Positions 1-11,251 of a DNA stretch of 64,000 nt are shown in pieces (within the stretch, counting starts at the first letter, position 1; every line of letters begins with the position of its first letter). The position numbers and the translations under genes are program-made. Source of the stretch: Obelidium mucronatum (Eukaryota > Chytridiomycota > Chytridiomycetes > Chytridiales > Chytriomycetaceae); NCBI GenBank assembly GCA_025765595.1, contig JAIVFH010000002.1:124001-188000 (forward strand), given 5' to 3'. The notes under the pieces are model-generated. The model saw only the letters and a list, made by a program, of their open reading frames with translations, was not told where the DNA came from and did no database searches.

Positions 1-10
1 AAATAAATAA

Positions 11-3000
11 ATGGTTCTCCTTACACACACGGACCGCACGGCCACTGTTGCCTGGGCGCCCGCTGTTCCGGAACTTCCGTCGCCGCTTCTTGCCGCCGCC
101 ACTGTTTCCGGCGCCCTGGACGCTTCGTTCTCGACCACGACAACTCTCGAGCTGTTTGATCCGCTGTCAACGGCAAACGCAGACTCAGCTGCGGAATTTA
201 AATCACTCGGCTCAGTCACCGCTTCTGCAAGGTGACTTTGTGGCTCGTGCGGACATGGACTCTGTTTGACGTCAATTTATGCTGAAACTGACACCCTTAA
301 CCTAGATTCAATCGTTTAGCCTGGGGTCCCTCGCCTGACGTCATCAGGAGACCGATGGGTATTCTTGCTGGTGGTCTGGAGAATGGTGAAATGGCTCTGT
401 GGGATCCTCGTATTATTATCGAAAACGCCAAAAACAAGACAGCAAATGATCCTTTCATTATGAAGCCTGTGAAACACAAAGGTCCTGTCAGAGGACTCGA
501 TTTCAACCCAGTTGATTCAAAGTTTCTAGCTTCGGGTGCTGCCGATGGGGAGGTATGTCTCCCATTACCTATTGCGACGTGGCAATTGGCTTTGCTATAC
601 AAAGTCAATGCAACGTTTTTCTCCACAAAAGATGCTGCATAATCGAGCAATACGAAATGGATCTAACAAATGAACTCTTCCAGCTCTTCATTTGGGATTT
701 GACGAACCCTGCAAAACCATACTCGCCAGGAGCGCGATCGTCTAGATTGGACGATGTTACAGCGGTTGCTTGGAACAGAATGTTCTATTATATTCTGGCA
801 AGTGCCAGCAATAACGGAAACACTGTCATCTGGGATCTGCGTCACAAGAAAGAGATTGCAGCATTTTCTCACCCAGGAGGAAGACGTCAAATCTCTAGTA
901 TTGCTTGGAATCCTGACTCTGTAAGCTTGAACGGAAAGTGTCTGCGTTGCGATCCTAAAGTTCTTCTTCTCCTTTAGCCAACCCAAATTGCCACTGCCAG
1001 TGATGACGATGCAACCCCAGTTATTCTCATGTGGGATCTTAGAAATTCTCGCGCCCCAGAAAAAGTTCTGACAGGTCACTCGAAAGGAGTATTGAACTTG
1101 GCTTGGTGCCCCAAAGATAGCGATTTACTTCTTAGTTGTGGAAAGGACAATCGAACTATTGTCTGGAACCCAAGTGGAGCTGGGACTATTATTGGCGACT
1201 TGCATCACAGCAGCAACTGGTCTTTTGAAGCACAATGGTGCAACCGAAATCCAGACCTTATTGCTGTTGCTGGTTTTGATGGAAAGCTAAGTGTCCATTC
1301 ACTTCAAGGAGGTGGTAAAGGAGTTGACGACAGCGTCAATGAAGCCGCCGCAGCTGCATCCCATCAAATAAGTCCAGACGATTTCTTCAACCAATCCTTT
1401 CCCTCAATCCAACACCAGCCCAGCCATATCAGCAACAGTCAATTTAGACTTCCTCACCCACCAAAATGGCTTCGTAGACCGGTTGGAGCATCTTGGGGAT
1501 TCGGAAACCGGCTTGTTCGTTTTGGTTCCAGCAAACAGTCCGATGGATCATCTCGTCAAACTGTTTCCATCCGCAACGTTGTATCTGAACCCGCTTTTGT
1601 ATCTCGTGCGGCGGAACTGGAGAGAATCAATGCTGGAGGAACGGTTGAAGCATTTATTGACTATTGCACAAAAATGTCTCATCCTGAAAGCACGGCTGCA
1701 ATTTCTGAAAAGGATAGAGATTTGTGGAGGTTTTTGGGAGTCATGTTTGAAACAGGAAGCCGGGAGCAAGTGTTGCAGTTTCTTGGATTTGATAAAGCCG
1801 AAGTGGCAAGTACAGATAAGCTTGCCGCTTTGTTGAAGAAGTTGTTGGTTTCAACTGAACCGGAAATTCCTGTTGTGGAGGAGACTGGTACAGCAAATGC
1901 CAACGATGGTGCAAATCATGACCTGAATAATGGAGGATTTGATGGATTTGAAGCTGATGACGACTTTGCTCTGATTGCTGCTCAAAACAAGCGTGCTCCA
2001 ACTCCTGCAGCTGCACCTGCACTTCCACCAGCTTTGCCTTTCAAGCTCTATTCCTCTGTTCCTGGAGAATCTGCTGACACAGATGCTTTGATTACTAAGG
2101 CCCTTGTTCTTCGAGACTTCAAGTCTGCTGTTCGCATTTGCTTTGGAGCCAATCGACTGGCGGACGCTCTTGCGTTCGCTATTTCCGGTGGACCTGAACT
2201 ACTGGCTTTTGCACAGCAGGAGTACTTTAAGCGTGTTCGAAACGAGAAAAGCTACATTCGTGTTTTGGAGAGCGTTGTGAAAGGCGATTTGGATGATATT
2301 GTTCAGAACGCTCAGATTGATGGAACTGGTGAAGCTGACTGGAAAGATTTGCTTGCGTTGATTTGTATGTATGGATTGGATGAAAATTTACCAGCGTTGT
2401 TTGGTACACTGGGTCGTCGGTTGGAGGCTATCGCCACTGCTCCAATGAGCGCCAGTAGCTTGAAGACAACCGACTGGAAGGGACGAGAGGAAAAGAAGTT
2501 TGCTGCTGTTCTCTGTTACTTGGTGGCTGGCGACCTTTCCAAAGTTTTGGCCATTTGGGCGCTACGTGAAGTTGAAGAAGAGAAACTGATCAAGACATCA
2601 AAGGACGCAAAATCTCTTTTGACCACCCCAAAGTCTTCCCATAACTTGGCGCTGCAGAGTTTGATTGAAAAAGTCCAAGTATTCCGGCAGGCTATTGAGT
2701 TTGTGGATGTTGAATTGATGAACGGGGTTCAGGACCCAAATGCTACCAAATACACGTTGGACTCTTTGTACCAGCGATACTTGGAGTATGCTCAAGTTGC
2801 TGCAAGTCAAGGTCTCCTAACTGTTGCGTGGAAGGCGCTGGAATTGGTCCCTCAAGCGTATGAGGCTCCGAAAGTGGATCCTCTGGCCTCTGATATCCTC
2901 AAAGATCGGTTGTATAAGAGTGGATTGGTTCGAAACGCCGTTGCCAGCTACGAGCCTAGATTCCCATTCGAATTTGTCGACCTGACAAAGCCTGTCGTCG

Positions 3001-4915
3001 CGCCAGTCGTGAATTCATACAATCCAAACTCGTTCCAAAACAATCAAAGCTATGGAACATACCAACAAAATTCGTATAATCAATCAAACTCTCAAGGATA
3101 TGGCAACAATTATCCGGCTGCGACACCATCTTACAACAACCAATACCAACCAGCCAACTCTGGATATGTTGGATATAGTCCACAGCCTCAATTTCACCAG
3201 CCAAGTGTCCAACCTCGCCAGGCTTTTGCTCCTCCCCCTCCCCCCGCTGTGAACACTGGTCTCGGAAATCAGTTCACCAACTCATACCAAGCAGCTCCAG
3301 TGCCTCCGCCAACTGCTGCCGCCCAAGGAGGTTACAACCCGTATGGACAACATCAGAATCAATACACCGCTGCGCCTCCACCAGCAGCAGGTGGCTTTGT
3401 CCCTCCACCTCCTGTGGCTGTCAAAAGTGTATCGCATTCGGCTCAATATTCTGCTCAACCGCAAACAATGCAACCAAACAGTACATGGGCCGGAACCACC
3501 CCACCTTCGAACACATCAGGACAACCCCAACCCGAAAAGTTTCCACCTCCGGCAGCAGCTGGACCAAAGCGCCATCGTGAGTGCTTCGATTTCTTGAAGC
3601 TGAATATTGCATCCATTTACATTTGCATTTGTTTTTAGCATCGGGAGATCGCACACACATCAAGCCAACACATTTGCCAATTGTGACTGGACTGGACGCC
3701 GTGATGAACGTGTGCAAAGAGTCCAAAACACAGGTATGTGTATTCAGCATTTGCGAATTGCAAGAAGGTTAATTTGCACGATAGCCCCAACAAAAGCGTG
3801 AATGGGAAGACACTGAAAAGAAAGGTGCTGAATCTGTTTGATCCAAATGAATAACTCTGAAGTGGCGGAAGATATTTTGGCAAAGTTGGCTGTATTGGTC
3901 AAAGGTATTGAGTTCCTTTTGAGTGAGAAAAGTTTTCTGAGATTCGGTGCTTTTTTTTTCCAGCATTACAAGGGGGAGATTATTCAGCCGCACACAAGAT
4001 TCAAGTTGAATTGATGACAACCAAGTTTTCTGCAACGTCAAGTTGGATTGTGGGAGTGAAGAGAGTAATTGACACTCTGGAGCGGGCCGAATTAGATAAA
4101 CAACAAGCTCAGCGTCCAGCAGTTCCTCAAAATTTACCACCACAGCAAAGTCAACAACAGTATGGTACTCGACCGCCCCCACCTGCTGCGGGAGGATCCT
4201 ATGTATCGGCTGCTCCACCACCTGCAAACCAATATGGGACGCCCTGCCGCCGGCGGTGTCCCGCCTCCTCCTGCAGCTGGACATCAATACGGTAATGCTC
4301 CACCTCCAGCTGCTAGCCAATATGGTGCTGCTCCACCCCCGGCTGCAAACCCGTACGGAAGTTCCGCTCCTCCACCTCCAGCTGCCAACCAATATACAAG
4401 TGCTGCCCCCCCTCCAGCCGCTAACCACTATGGAAATGCGCCGCCTCCCGCGACGAACCAATATGCCGCCGGTGTTCCGCCACCAACTGCAGCCCAACAG
4501 TACAACAGACCTGGAACTCTCCCACCACCGCCACCTGCCAGTGCTGCTTCCAACGCTTATTCAGCTCCTCCTCCTTCTGCTGGCGCAACGAGTCCTTACG
4601 GTGGTGCGCCGCCACCAGCAGCTCGAACAGCCTTTTCGCCAGCAGCGCCAGCACCAGCTCAGCCTTATGGTGGCCAACAACAAGGACTTCCGCCACCACC
4701 TCCAGCTTCGGGAAACCAATATGGTGCTAACACCTATGGAGCACAGGGACAAGTACCACCACCACCCCCAGCGGCAGCAGGCTATTCCCGACCAGCTGCC
4801 GCCACCCACAGCAGGATCCAACCCATACGGTGGAGCGCAATTACCACCGCCTCCACCTGCAGCGACTAACCCATATGGCGGAGGCGGAAACCAGCCGGGA
4901 TACGGCGGTTACTGA
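11..4915 (+). CDS. SEC31: SEC31, outer coat subunit of COPII vesicles
   Basis: Outer-cage COPII protein that pairs with Sec13 at ER exit sites. The N-terminus matches the Sec31 family (MVLLTHTDRTATVAWAP, then a TVSGALDASFS-type stretch), followed by WD40 blades, an alpha-solenoid, a Pro/Gln/Tyr-rich linker and the conserved C-terminal helical domain (LNLFD, ILAKLAVLVKA, WIVGVKRVIDTLE). Proposed introns are 232-305, 553-683, 921-977, 3577-3638, 3734-3784 and 3905-3963; the first five keep frame. The start is the first ATG, 11. Unusual: after the helical domain, which normally ends the protein, about 290 more residues of Tyr-Gly/Pro-rich repeats continue to the stop. Four one-base frame breaks lie near 3825, 3843, 4235 and 4787; without the extra bases one protein is read. 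Identity is firm; the 3' reading is provisional. Confidence 0.93.
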
Positions 4916-5114
4916 GAGGTCAGTTTTGAGGTGACAAAAGGGAAAGGCGTTTGATGATGTACACTGTTCTTTTTTTTTTTTTCATTATTTGCTTGTTGGT
5001 TTTTGTTTTATTGAGTTTTTGTTTTGAGAGAAAACAGTGGATTAAAATATCTTTTTTTTCTGGTTGCTCTCTTTCTTTCTTTTTTTTTTTTGGTGTGTCA
5101 CAAAAAACGTAGAA

Positions 5115-6176
5115 ATGGATTTGGACGCAGGATCGCTCGCCGCCTTCGACACAACAGCCGTTCCCATCAACGCCGCAACCCCTGCACTCTCCATCGACAA
5201 GATACTTCTCGAAAAGACGACCGGCGCACTACAACAGCTGTTTGATGTAGTCTTTGCATTGCCCGTAACCGCAACCGACAACAACGGAGTGCTCGCATCT
5301 CTCCCTACACCGACATCCAAGCTCCCGCGTGCGCTTCCCGTGCCGACATCGGATCAACTAACGACACGATGGGAAAAGTTTGCCAAAGAGAAGGGAATCA
5401 AAAAAACCAAAAAGACACGACGGGTGTTTGATGAAGAGAGTGGGAAGTTGAAGGTGCGGTATGGGTATGATGAGAAGCGCGATAAAGATGAAGTTCCGGC
5501 GGATTGGTTGATTGAAGTCAAGAATTCAAAGACGCGGAAACCTGTTGATTCAGGTGAGAAGAAGAAGAAAAGGGATAATGAATAGGGGGGGGGGGGGGGG
5601 GGGGGGGGTTCCTTTATTTGCGTTTGGTATTTACTGTTTTATCTTTGTTTCCCCTTTATATAGAGCCCGACACTGATGCGTACACCGCAAGAGCAGCGGA
5701 AAAACGTGAACGTGTTGCCAAAAACAAGTCTCAACAACGTCGTAATCAGTTGGAGAACCCGAAATCCGGATTGACGCCCAAAGAAGCACGGAAAGCTCAT
5801 TTGAAAGCCCAATTGAAGGATGCTCGGACCAGCACTGCATCAATTGGTCGCTTTGACAAGACTGTTAAGGGTGAAGACCAAATCAAGTTCAAGAAGGGTA
5901 AGAGAAAGTTTGATGATGTTACTGGAAGTGCGGAAGGAGAAAGAGATAAGGTGCGAAAGATTGTTGGGGGTGTCAACAAGAAAGTGAATGCGGACGGGGG
6001 TATCATTGCTACCAAGGTATTTTTGTATATCAATTTGTTCAGAATTATTTGGATGGTTCATGTTAACGGGTATGCCACTTTTTTTTTCAAACTCCGCCCA
6101 GGCCGTCTCTCAAATCGCTCAATCTTCAAAGAAGCCGTCGTTCAAAAAGTCTCCACCAAAGAACAAGAAGAAGTGA
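5115..6176 (+). CDS. RRS1: RRS1, ribosome biogenesis regulator
   Basis: Nucleolar protein that, in yeast, works with Rpf2 to load the 5S RNP into pre-60S particles. The core motif runs WEKFAKEKGI, then KKTKKTRRVFDEESGK and RYGYDEKRDKDEVPADWL, as in Rrs1. A Lys/Arg-rich second half and a basic tail (KKSPPKNKKK) fit a nucleolar protein. Two introns, 5554-5663 and 6017-6101, splice in frame. I took the ATG at 5115 because upstream in-frame residues are low-complexity Phe/Leu from a T tract. The first intron contains a run of 23 G. The last intron and last exon have a degraded second copy about 3.5 kb downstream, past the Crinkler-type gene. Confidence 0.92.
5586..5608 (+). repeat. Homopolymer of 23 G in RRS1 intron 1
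   Basis: An uninterrupted run of 23 guanines inside the first RRS1 intron, between the donor at 5554 and the acceptor at 5663. On the sense transcript such a run could form a G-quadruplex; it could also be an assembly or polymerase-slippage artefact, and its true length is uncertain. Confidence 0.9.
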
Positions 6177-6244
6177 TATTTTACGTGTTGCAAATTGCAA
6201 AAAATTCTCTAAAATTCTTACCATTTATTATCTATTTGTCTATT

Positions 6245-6620
6245 TAATTCCATTGTACTGCCGGGCCGATCCAAGTAATCTCTCCAATCAAAATCGGGGC
6301 CTAAATCAACAGGTGCCATTAAAAAATCAAGCCCCAATAGCGAATTTTTTTTTTGGTAGTAATGGAGGCCCCAAAGAAACGATTGCAGGTTAGAGGGACC
6401 CACTGTCACTTGGGAATCGAAAGTCTCCATCGATTGTTTCAGCAGAGTTTTGAAGTCATCTTTTTTAAGCCTTGTTAATTTTGTGGACTCCAGCGGCGCT
6501 CGTGTAGCAACATAAAAACGCGTCTTTTTTCGGGTGGATCAAGAGTGGTGTTTCTAGCGACATTCGCTTGCTGAAGGAATTTCATTAAAGAGATCCTCCA
6601 TCAGGAAGAACGTTGTTATT
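6245..6620 (-). pseudogene. Decayed coding remnant downstream of the Crinkler-type gene
   Basis: Read on the minus strand, this stretch gives plausible protein in two adjacent frames: one with NTTLDPPEKRRVFMLLHERR, then, after a shift near 6490, one with STKLTRLKKDDFKTLLKQSM running to DFDWRDYLDRPGSTMELN. A further short frame starting MEDLFNEIPSASE lies just upstream. Stops separate the pieces and no GT..AG intron of normal size joins them. I do not recognise the family. It may be a broken accessory gene or an old part of the Crinkler-type insert. The rest of 6177-6731 is AT-rich with nothing else visible. Confidence 0.35.
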
Positions 6621-6731
6621 TCAAGACGAACAAGATGCAATGCAGTGTAATTTGATTTGTGTAACTTATATTTTGTAAACTTTCTTTTTATATAAAAAAT
6701 ATTCTTATTTACAGTTAATGGCTGCTAGCTA

Positions 6732-9266
6732 TTAACCCTTAATCATCCTCTGGACAAATTGATTGTAGGAAGCCACAAACTTGGTCCCAAAAAACTTCCA
6801 TGCAAAGTCACTTTCCAAATTCACACAAATAACAAAATCGTTTCCAACTTCAACAGACTTGAACCCAGCTTTCATTGAGGGGGCGGTATCTGGTAATTCG
6901 AAGCGCATGTGAACAAAGCGGCAGTTGATTAATTCGTCAGAGCATCGGGCATGTAACGACGCTTGAGTTTTGTACCAGTTTGCAGGGTACATTGTGGCAA
7001 GATTTTTTTGAGCTTCTTCCACTGATACGTACATGCTCGACTTGGAGTTTCGAGTAGAAGTTGTTTTGTCACAGCATGAGAAGATTGAGTAACGTAGATC
7101 CGGCCCAGCATTGACAGCGGGGAGGAGAATGTATGGAAAGCTGGGGTTTCCCAGTTGCTGGACAAACATAACTCCTGCGTTTTCAGTTCGGCGGCAATCC
7201 TGAATTCCAACTGGCTTACTGATATTCATGTCATTAACCCATTTTGGCAACATGGCTTTCAATTCAGGTTCCTGCCACCACCCTTGCATGAATCGAAGAG
7301 CAATAACAAGCTCCATACGATGACTGCGCTCTTGAGGAGTTATGTTGGCTGGACTCAATGGAGCAAAAAGTTGACCAGCAAAGTAATCCGTCAGTGCATC
7401 TGGGGCTTGGTCAGCCAAGTAATTGAGACCCGCACAGAGGACTAATGGTTCGGCCATAGAGCTTTCCCAAGTATCTGTCTCAAGATGAACCATCACAAGG
7501 CAAGTTGACACCATATCCAAATCTGGCGAGAATGAGATGCATTTGCCATCTCCGAAGAGGAAATCGACACAAAGTTTGAGAAGGACATCAGAGACAAGCC
7601 TCTTCTGGAAGGCAAAAGCGTTGGTGCTGCGTTGCAGAGGCTCGACGGACAAATCAATATGATCCCTCCAGAAGAAATATGGTGCGGAGGAACTTAAAGC
7701 AGTGTCATGGTTTGTTGTCATTCGGCGACGATATGTGTCAAAACAAGCACGTATGTTATCTGACTTTATCAGCTTATGGAGGAAGGAAATGAAGAACCGG
7801 GGACGCCCCTGAAGGAAATTAGAGGCTTCTTCAAAAAGAGAATGATTTTGTATGAAGACGTCCTTTTGAATCCATCGGGAGCACAAGTTAAAAATCACTG
7901 CCGGCGTGAGGTATGTGAAGTTGGTGAAGAGGTGAATAACGGTAGGTTTATCTCCACCTGCTGAATAAATCAACTCCATGTTGCGAATTCGCATGTGTGT
8001 TCCACACCAAATAGACTTGAGACCCAATGTCATTATACACCCAGCCGTGAATGAAAAGAGGGACCTTGGAGAATTTAATCGGTTGTTGGAGATGCCCCGA
8101 TCATTAGGTTTGGAAGAGCGATAACCCCACTCAAGAATGGTAAGGAGGTGTTGTGATTCATCGAAAATTACTCTGCCATTGAATTTCCGCTTCAATTTGT
8201 TAAAAATCCCTGCTACAATTCTAGAAGAATATTCTGAGAGTTGGGAGAAGATCAGCTCGAATAGTTCCCGGGTACGTCGGCTCCTCTGAATACATAGCCA
8301 ATCAAATTGTTCGCAATTCGGCGTACGCGCCAATAAAATGCGCAGAACAAGCAAGCGAGCACTAATTAAGGCCTTAATGAGATTTTTCGAGAGGTCTTCA
8401 AAAGTATTCTGACTCGCATCAGTTTTGATGGTCGGTTCACTGAGCCGTAAGATTTCAAACATTGAAAGGATATCCGCATCTTTCGTGCAGTCAAAATACA
8501 AGCACCACCGACGGCGAGCATAATCAAAGCAAGTTCTCGTTTTTCCGCAGCCACTCACACCAATAAGGACAATAGTATAATGGGTGACATTCAGTAGTTC
8601 ATCAACTGGCATTTTAATACCAAGAGCCGTCTCGTCAACATAGATTTGATGAGAGTAGAGCAGGTCAGTAATTCCGCCGATGGTATGAACATCAAGCGTG
8701 AGGACTTTGGCAGGCTGATTGACAGTTTCCATTGACTCCTGCGCATTGAAGATATTTTTTTGCTCGTCCAGTCCACCGTCCGGCTGAACCAAAGCAGAGA
8801 GTTGTTCTAATGCCGCTGCAATTGTGACATTATCGATCAAATCCACGTCCATAGCGGCTGCTTTGACAAAATTAGAACAAACAAAGCCATCAACCACGCA
8901 CACACACTCACGGTTGTTGCTTGACTTGACGACGACTCGCAGGGGTGTTTTAGATGACACACCGAGAGCGAGCAGCGCCGCCAGCGCGCAGCCCGGGTCG
9001 AGCGTCGAATCGGCGTCGCTTTCCTCGAACAAGAAACACGCGGCGCTGAGGCCGCTCGATGGTCGCGGGATGGTTGCGGGCAGGTGGAGGCTGAGTTGGT
9101 CGGACGGCGTGGCGTCGAAGCGCGGCGCGAGCGTCTGCTTGACGGCGCGGATCGCATCGGCGACGTTAGTCAGCGGATCGGCGCGCGGCGCGCCGAGTGC
9201 GTCAAAGTGCGTCTTGATCTTGAGGGGCGGGTTGCTGTCGTGCCTGACAAAGAAGGCGAGGTTCAT
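6732..9266 (-). CDS. Crinkler (CRN)-type protein: ubiquitin-like header plus P-loop NTPase
   Basis: A single 844-residue intronless frame, unlike its intron-rich neighbours. The first ~115 residues look like the ubiquitin-like header of Crinklers, ending TPLRVVVKSS. A P-loop follows, GVSGCGKT at residues 236-243, within TIVLIGVSGCGKTRTCF, then YFDCT and a Walker B-like VIFDES near 366-371. Later blocks (LFTNFTYLTPAVIF and LQGRPRFFISFLHKLI) resemble the helical part of CRN NTPases. The last ~250 residues could hold a nuclease-like effector domain but I cannot identify its residues. No signal peptide is visible. CRN proteins are known from oomycetes, chytrids and other eukaryotes as effectors or conflict proteins. 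The 5' 330 bp are much more GC-rich than the rest. RRS1 tail sequence lies on both sides. Confidence 0.72.
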   Translation of the reverse strand: MNLAFFVRHDSNPPLKIKTHFDALGAPRADPLTNVADAIRAVKQTLAPRFDATPSDQLSLHLPATIPRPSSGLSAACFLFEESDADSTLDPGCALAALLALGVSSKTPLRVVVKSSNNRECVCVVDGFVCSNFVKAAAMDVDLIDNVTIAAALEQLSALVQPDGGLDEQKNIFNAQESMETVNQPAKVLTLDVHTIGGITDLLYSHQIYVDETALGIKMPVDELLNVTHYTIVLIGVSGCGKTRTCFDYARRRWCLYFDCTKDADILSMFEILRLSEPTIKTDASQNTFEDLSKNLIKALISARLLVLRILLARTPNCEQFDWLCIQRSRRTRELFELIFSQLSEYSSRIVAGIFNKLKRKFNGRVIFDESQHLLTILEWGYRSSKPNDRGISNNRLNSPRSLFSFTAGCIMTLGLKSIWCGTHMRIRNMELIYSAGGDKPTVIHLFTNFTYLTPAVIFNLCSRWIQKDVFIQNHSLFEEASNFLQGRPRFFISFLHKLIKSDNIRACFDTYRRRMTTNHDTALSSSAPYFFWRDHIDLSVEPLQRSTNAFAFQKRLVSDVLLKLCVDFLFGDGKCISFSPDLDMVSTCLVMVHLETDTWESSMAEPLVLCAGLNYLADQAPDALTDYFAGQLFAPLSPANITPQERSHRMELVIALRFMQGWWQEPELKAMLPKWVNDMNISKPVGIQDCRRTENAGVMFVQQLGNPSFPYILLPAVNAGPDLRYSIFSCCDKTTSTRNSKSSMYVSVEEAQKNLATMYPANWYKTQASLHARCSDELINCRFVHMRFELPDTAPSMKAGFKSVEVGNDFVICVNLESDFAWKFFGTKFVASYNQFVQRMIKG

Positions 9267-9801
9267 TTAAATGGTGTTTCACATTGATTCTGTTTCAGAA
9301 AAGGTTGGACCAGAACCGAATGATTTACTGCCTTCGCGGACTGGGTTGAAATGACTGCCTGAATGACTGCCAAAAATGGTGTCTCGTTAACAGATTTCTG
9401 CTCGCCGACAGAAGATTCCACTTTCACGTCGTCCTCGTCTTGATTGTCATGTCTATTTTTCTCATCATCATATAAACGAATAGTTGTGCTGGTATGCGTC
9501 TGCAGAGAATCCGGCGAAGCACCCCACCTCATTCTGTTTATTGAATTTATTTTGACGGGATGCCACTTCTCCCGTCTCTCAAATCGCTCAATCTTCAAAG
9601 AAGCCATCCTCCACCAAAGAACAAAAAGAAGGCAGACGGATGTAAAGAAGGGACTCACTAATTCGATCCGTTGCTGCCCGCCCGTGTTCAAAGCGTAGAT
9701 AAGACTGCACGTGCAGTTGTCTTTTTTGGGCATTTGAAATTGCGTCATTTCCAGCATTTCAGTTTCAGATTCCAAAAAAACACCACCACGCACTCTGACC
9801 A
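9267..9801. other. Shared upstream region of the CRN-type and bZIP genes
   Basis: A 535-bp gap between two divergent genes. It holds the degraded RRS1 tail (about 9553-9635). A long minus-strand open frame spans the gap but reads through that tail in antisense and has no recognisable motif, so I do not call it. No other element is evident. Confidence 0.6.
9553..9635 (+). pseudogene. Degraded copy of the RRS1 3' end
   Basis: Same-strand copy of the RRS1 last intron/last exon region (about 6066-6166). Shared blocks are ACGGG(T)ATGCCACTT from the intron, then CGTCTCTCAAATCGCTCAAT with the bases after it, then TCCACCAAAGAACAA. The copy lacks the intron 3' end including the acceptor, and an internal segment matching GTCGTTCAAAAAG. 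It cannot encode the RRS1 tail on its own and appears to be a relic. Confidence 0.85.
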
Positions 9802-11035
9802 ATGGAACAGTTTGACTGGCTCGTCAGCGGATCGTCGTCCTCGTCCTCCGCGTACGACAACAGCGGCAGCGGCGACAAGGACTCGTGGCTGCATCTGTCG
9901 AGTCTGATGCTCGAGGGTCTCGATGAAGAGGCGGTTGATCTCGACGACCTCGCGGCGTCGCGCGCGTTCTCGTCGGCAACGACCGAGAGCGACGCCGCTT
10001 CGAACGGCGGCGCCAAGCAGAAGCAGCCGGCGGTGAACGGCAACAACAGCGCCAGCACCAACCAGCTGTCTGTCAGCCAGATGGCCATCGCCACGCAGCA
10101 GGCCATCCTGGCGTCCTCGCTGCTCGCGAACCACTCGTACCTGTCCGCGCTGCACGGCGATCACTCGCAGTCGCAGACCAGCAGCAGCAGCAGCAACCCG
10201 ATGGCGATGCTGCCGCTGCCCATGCCGCACCCCCACTTGTTCCCCACGCTGCCCATGATGGGCCACGCCGCCGCTGTGATGCCAAATCAAATGCCCAATC
10301 AGAAGGCGCCGCCGCCCGCGCCCGTCAAGACGGAGTCGGAAATCGACAAGCGCCGTCGCAACACGGAGGCTTCTGCGAGGTTCAGGGCAAAGAAGAAGCA
10401 GAAGCAGGAGCAGATGGAGCAGTCGACAAAGATGCTGAACGACAAGGTCGAGGCGCTCGAGCGGCGGCTGCAAGGTGTGTGGGGGCAGGAGTGTATTACT
10501 AATTCCACAGAGTAGCTAAGCTTTTTGGGTCTTATAGAGTATGAAATGGAAATACAGATGTTGAGGCAGGAAGTAGAGGCAAAAGAAGGCTCGAGCAAGA
10601 AGCGATTACGCGAGCTTTATGAATCAGTGAGTGTTTTTGGTGTTTGTCTCGTTTTTTTTTTTTTGGCTGACCCGGTACTAGAACGGACTCCAATTCAACG
10701 AAGGAATGGCAGCAGCTGGTACAAGGAATTGAACGGACGTTGATGAATCTTGGAAACAGTAGTTCTTCTCTCAGTGGATTAGGTATTCGATGACGATGAC
10801 TCGGACAGCATGAAGGGGGAATCATTAACGGACTTGATTGGTCTCGACTTGCCTCAAGATTTCAAGTTCAGAAAGGATAGCTCAGCGGCAGTCTGCGGCA
10901 TTAGCTGCTGCTGCTGCTCTTGCCTCTGTTGGAGAACCGGTTTCAGTAGGTCGACGGGCTTCAACGTCACCTGCCGCGAATGGATTGTCGTCATCAAGCT
11001 CTTCTACAACAGCAAAGAGACAGAGAAGAAAGTAG
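9802..11035 (+). CDS. bZIP transcription factor, Cys3/Gcn4-like basic region
   Basis: Nuclear DNA-binding regulator. A long Ser/Asn/Gln-rich N-terminus with acidic patches (EGLDEEAVDLDDL) precedes the basic region RRRNTEASARFRAKKKQKQ and a leucine zipper (MLNDKVEALERRLQ..MEIQMLRQEV). The basic region is of the RxxTxASARFRxKKK class seen in fungal Cys3/Met and Gcn4-like factors. Intron 10475-10537 keeps the zipper in frame; another begins at 10627 and probably ends near 10680. After it, coding-like segments lie in three successive frames (..KEWQQLVQGIERTLMN.., ..VFDDDDSDSMKGESLTD.., ..[22 protein letters not shown]), which implies extra single bases near 10690, 10787 and 10865. End at 11035 is inferred. 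Exon 1 is markedly GC-rich. Confidence 0.85.
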
Positions 11036-11251
11036 ATTATATTATTGATGTTGGTGTGAAATCCGTGATTTCATATTTTGTTTTTTCGTTGCCCTATTTG
11101 CTCTCTGTATATCGTATCGTAATCGTGTTGAATTTTGGTGAAATGGTGGGTAAGTCGGTTTGGCCCAAAATAAAAAAGTCAGTGCAGTGCTTCTTGTAAT
11201 AATTGTAATTGGAAATCCCTTTTTTATTTACCCACACAACTGGAGACGATT

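Noticed and set aside
9263..9802. Long minus-strand open frame (179 codons) between the CRN-type and bZIP genes
   Set aside because: It reads through the degraded RRS1 tail in antisense, overlaps both genes' starts, has no recognised motif and no codon pattern of a real gene.
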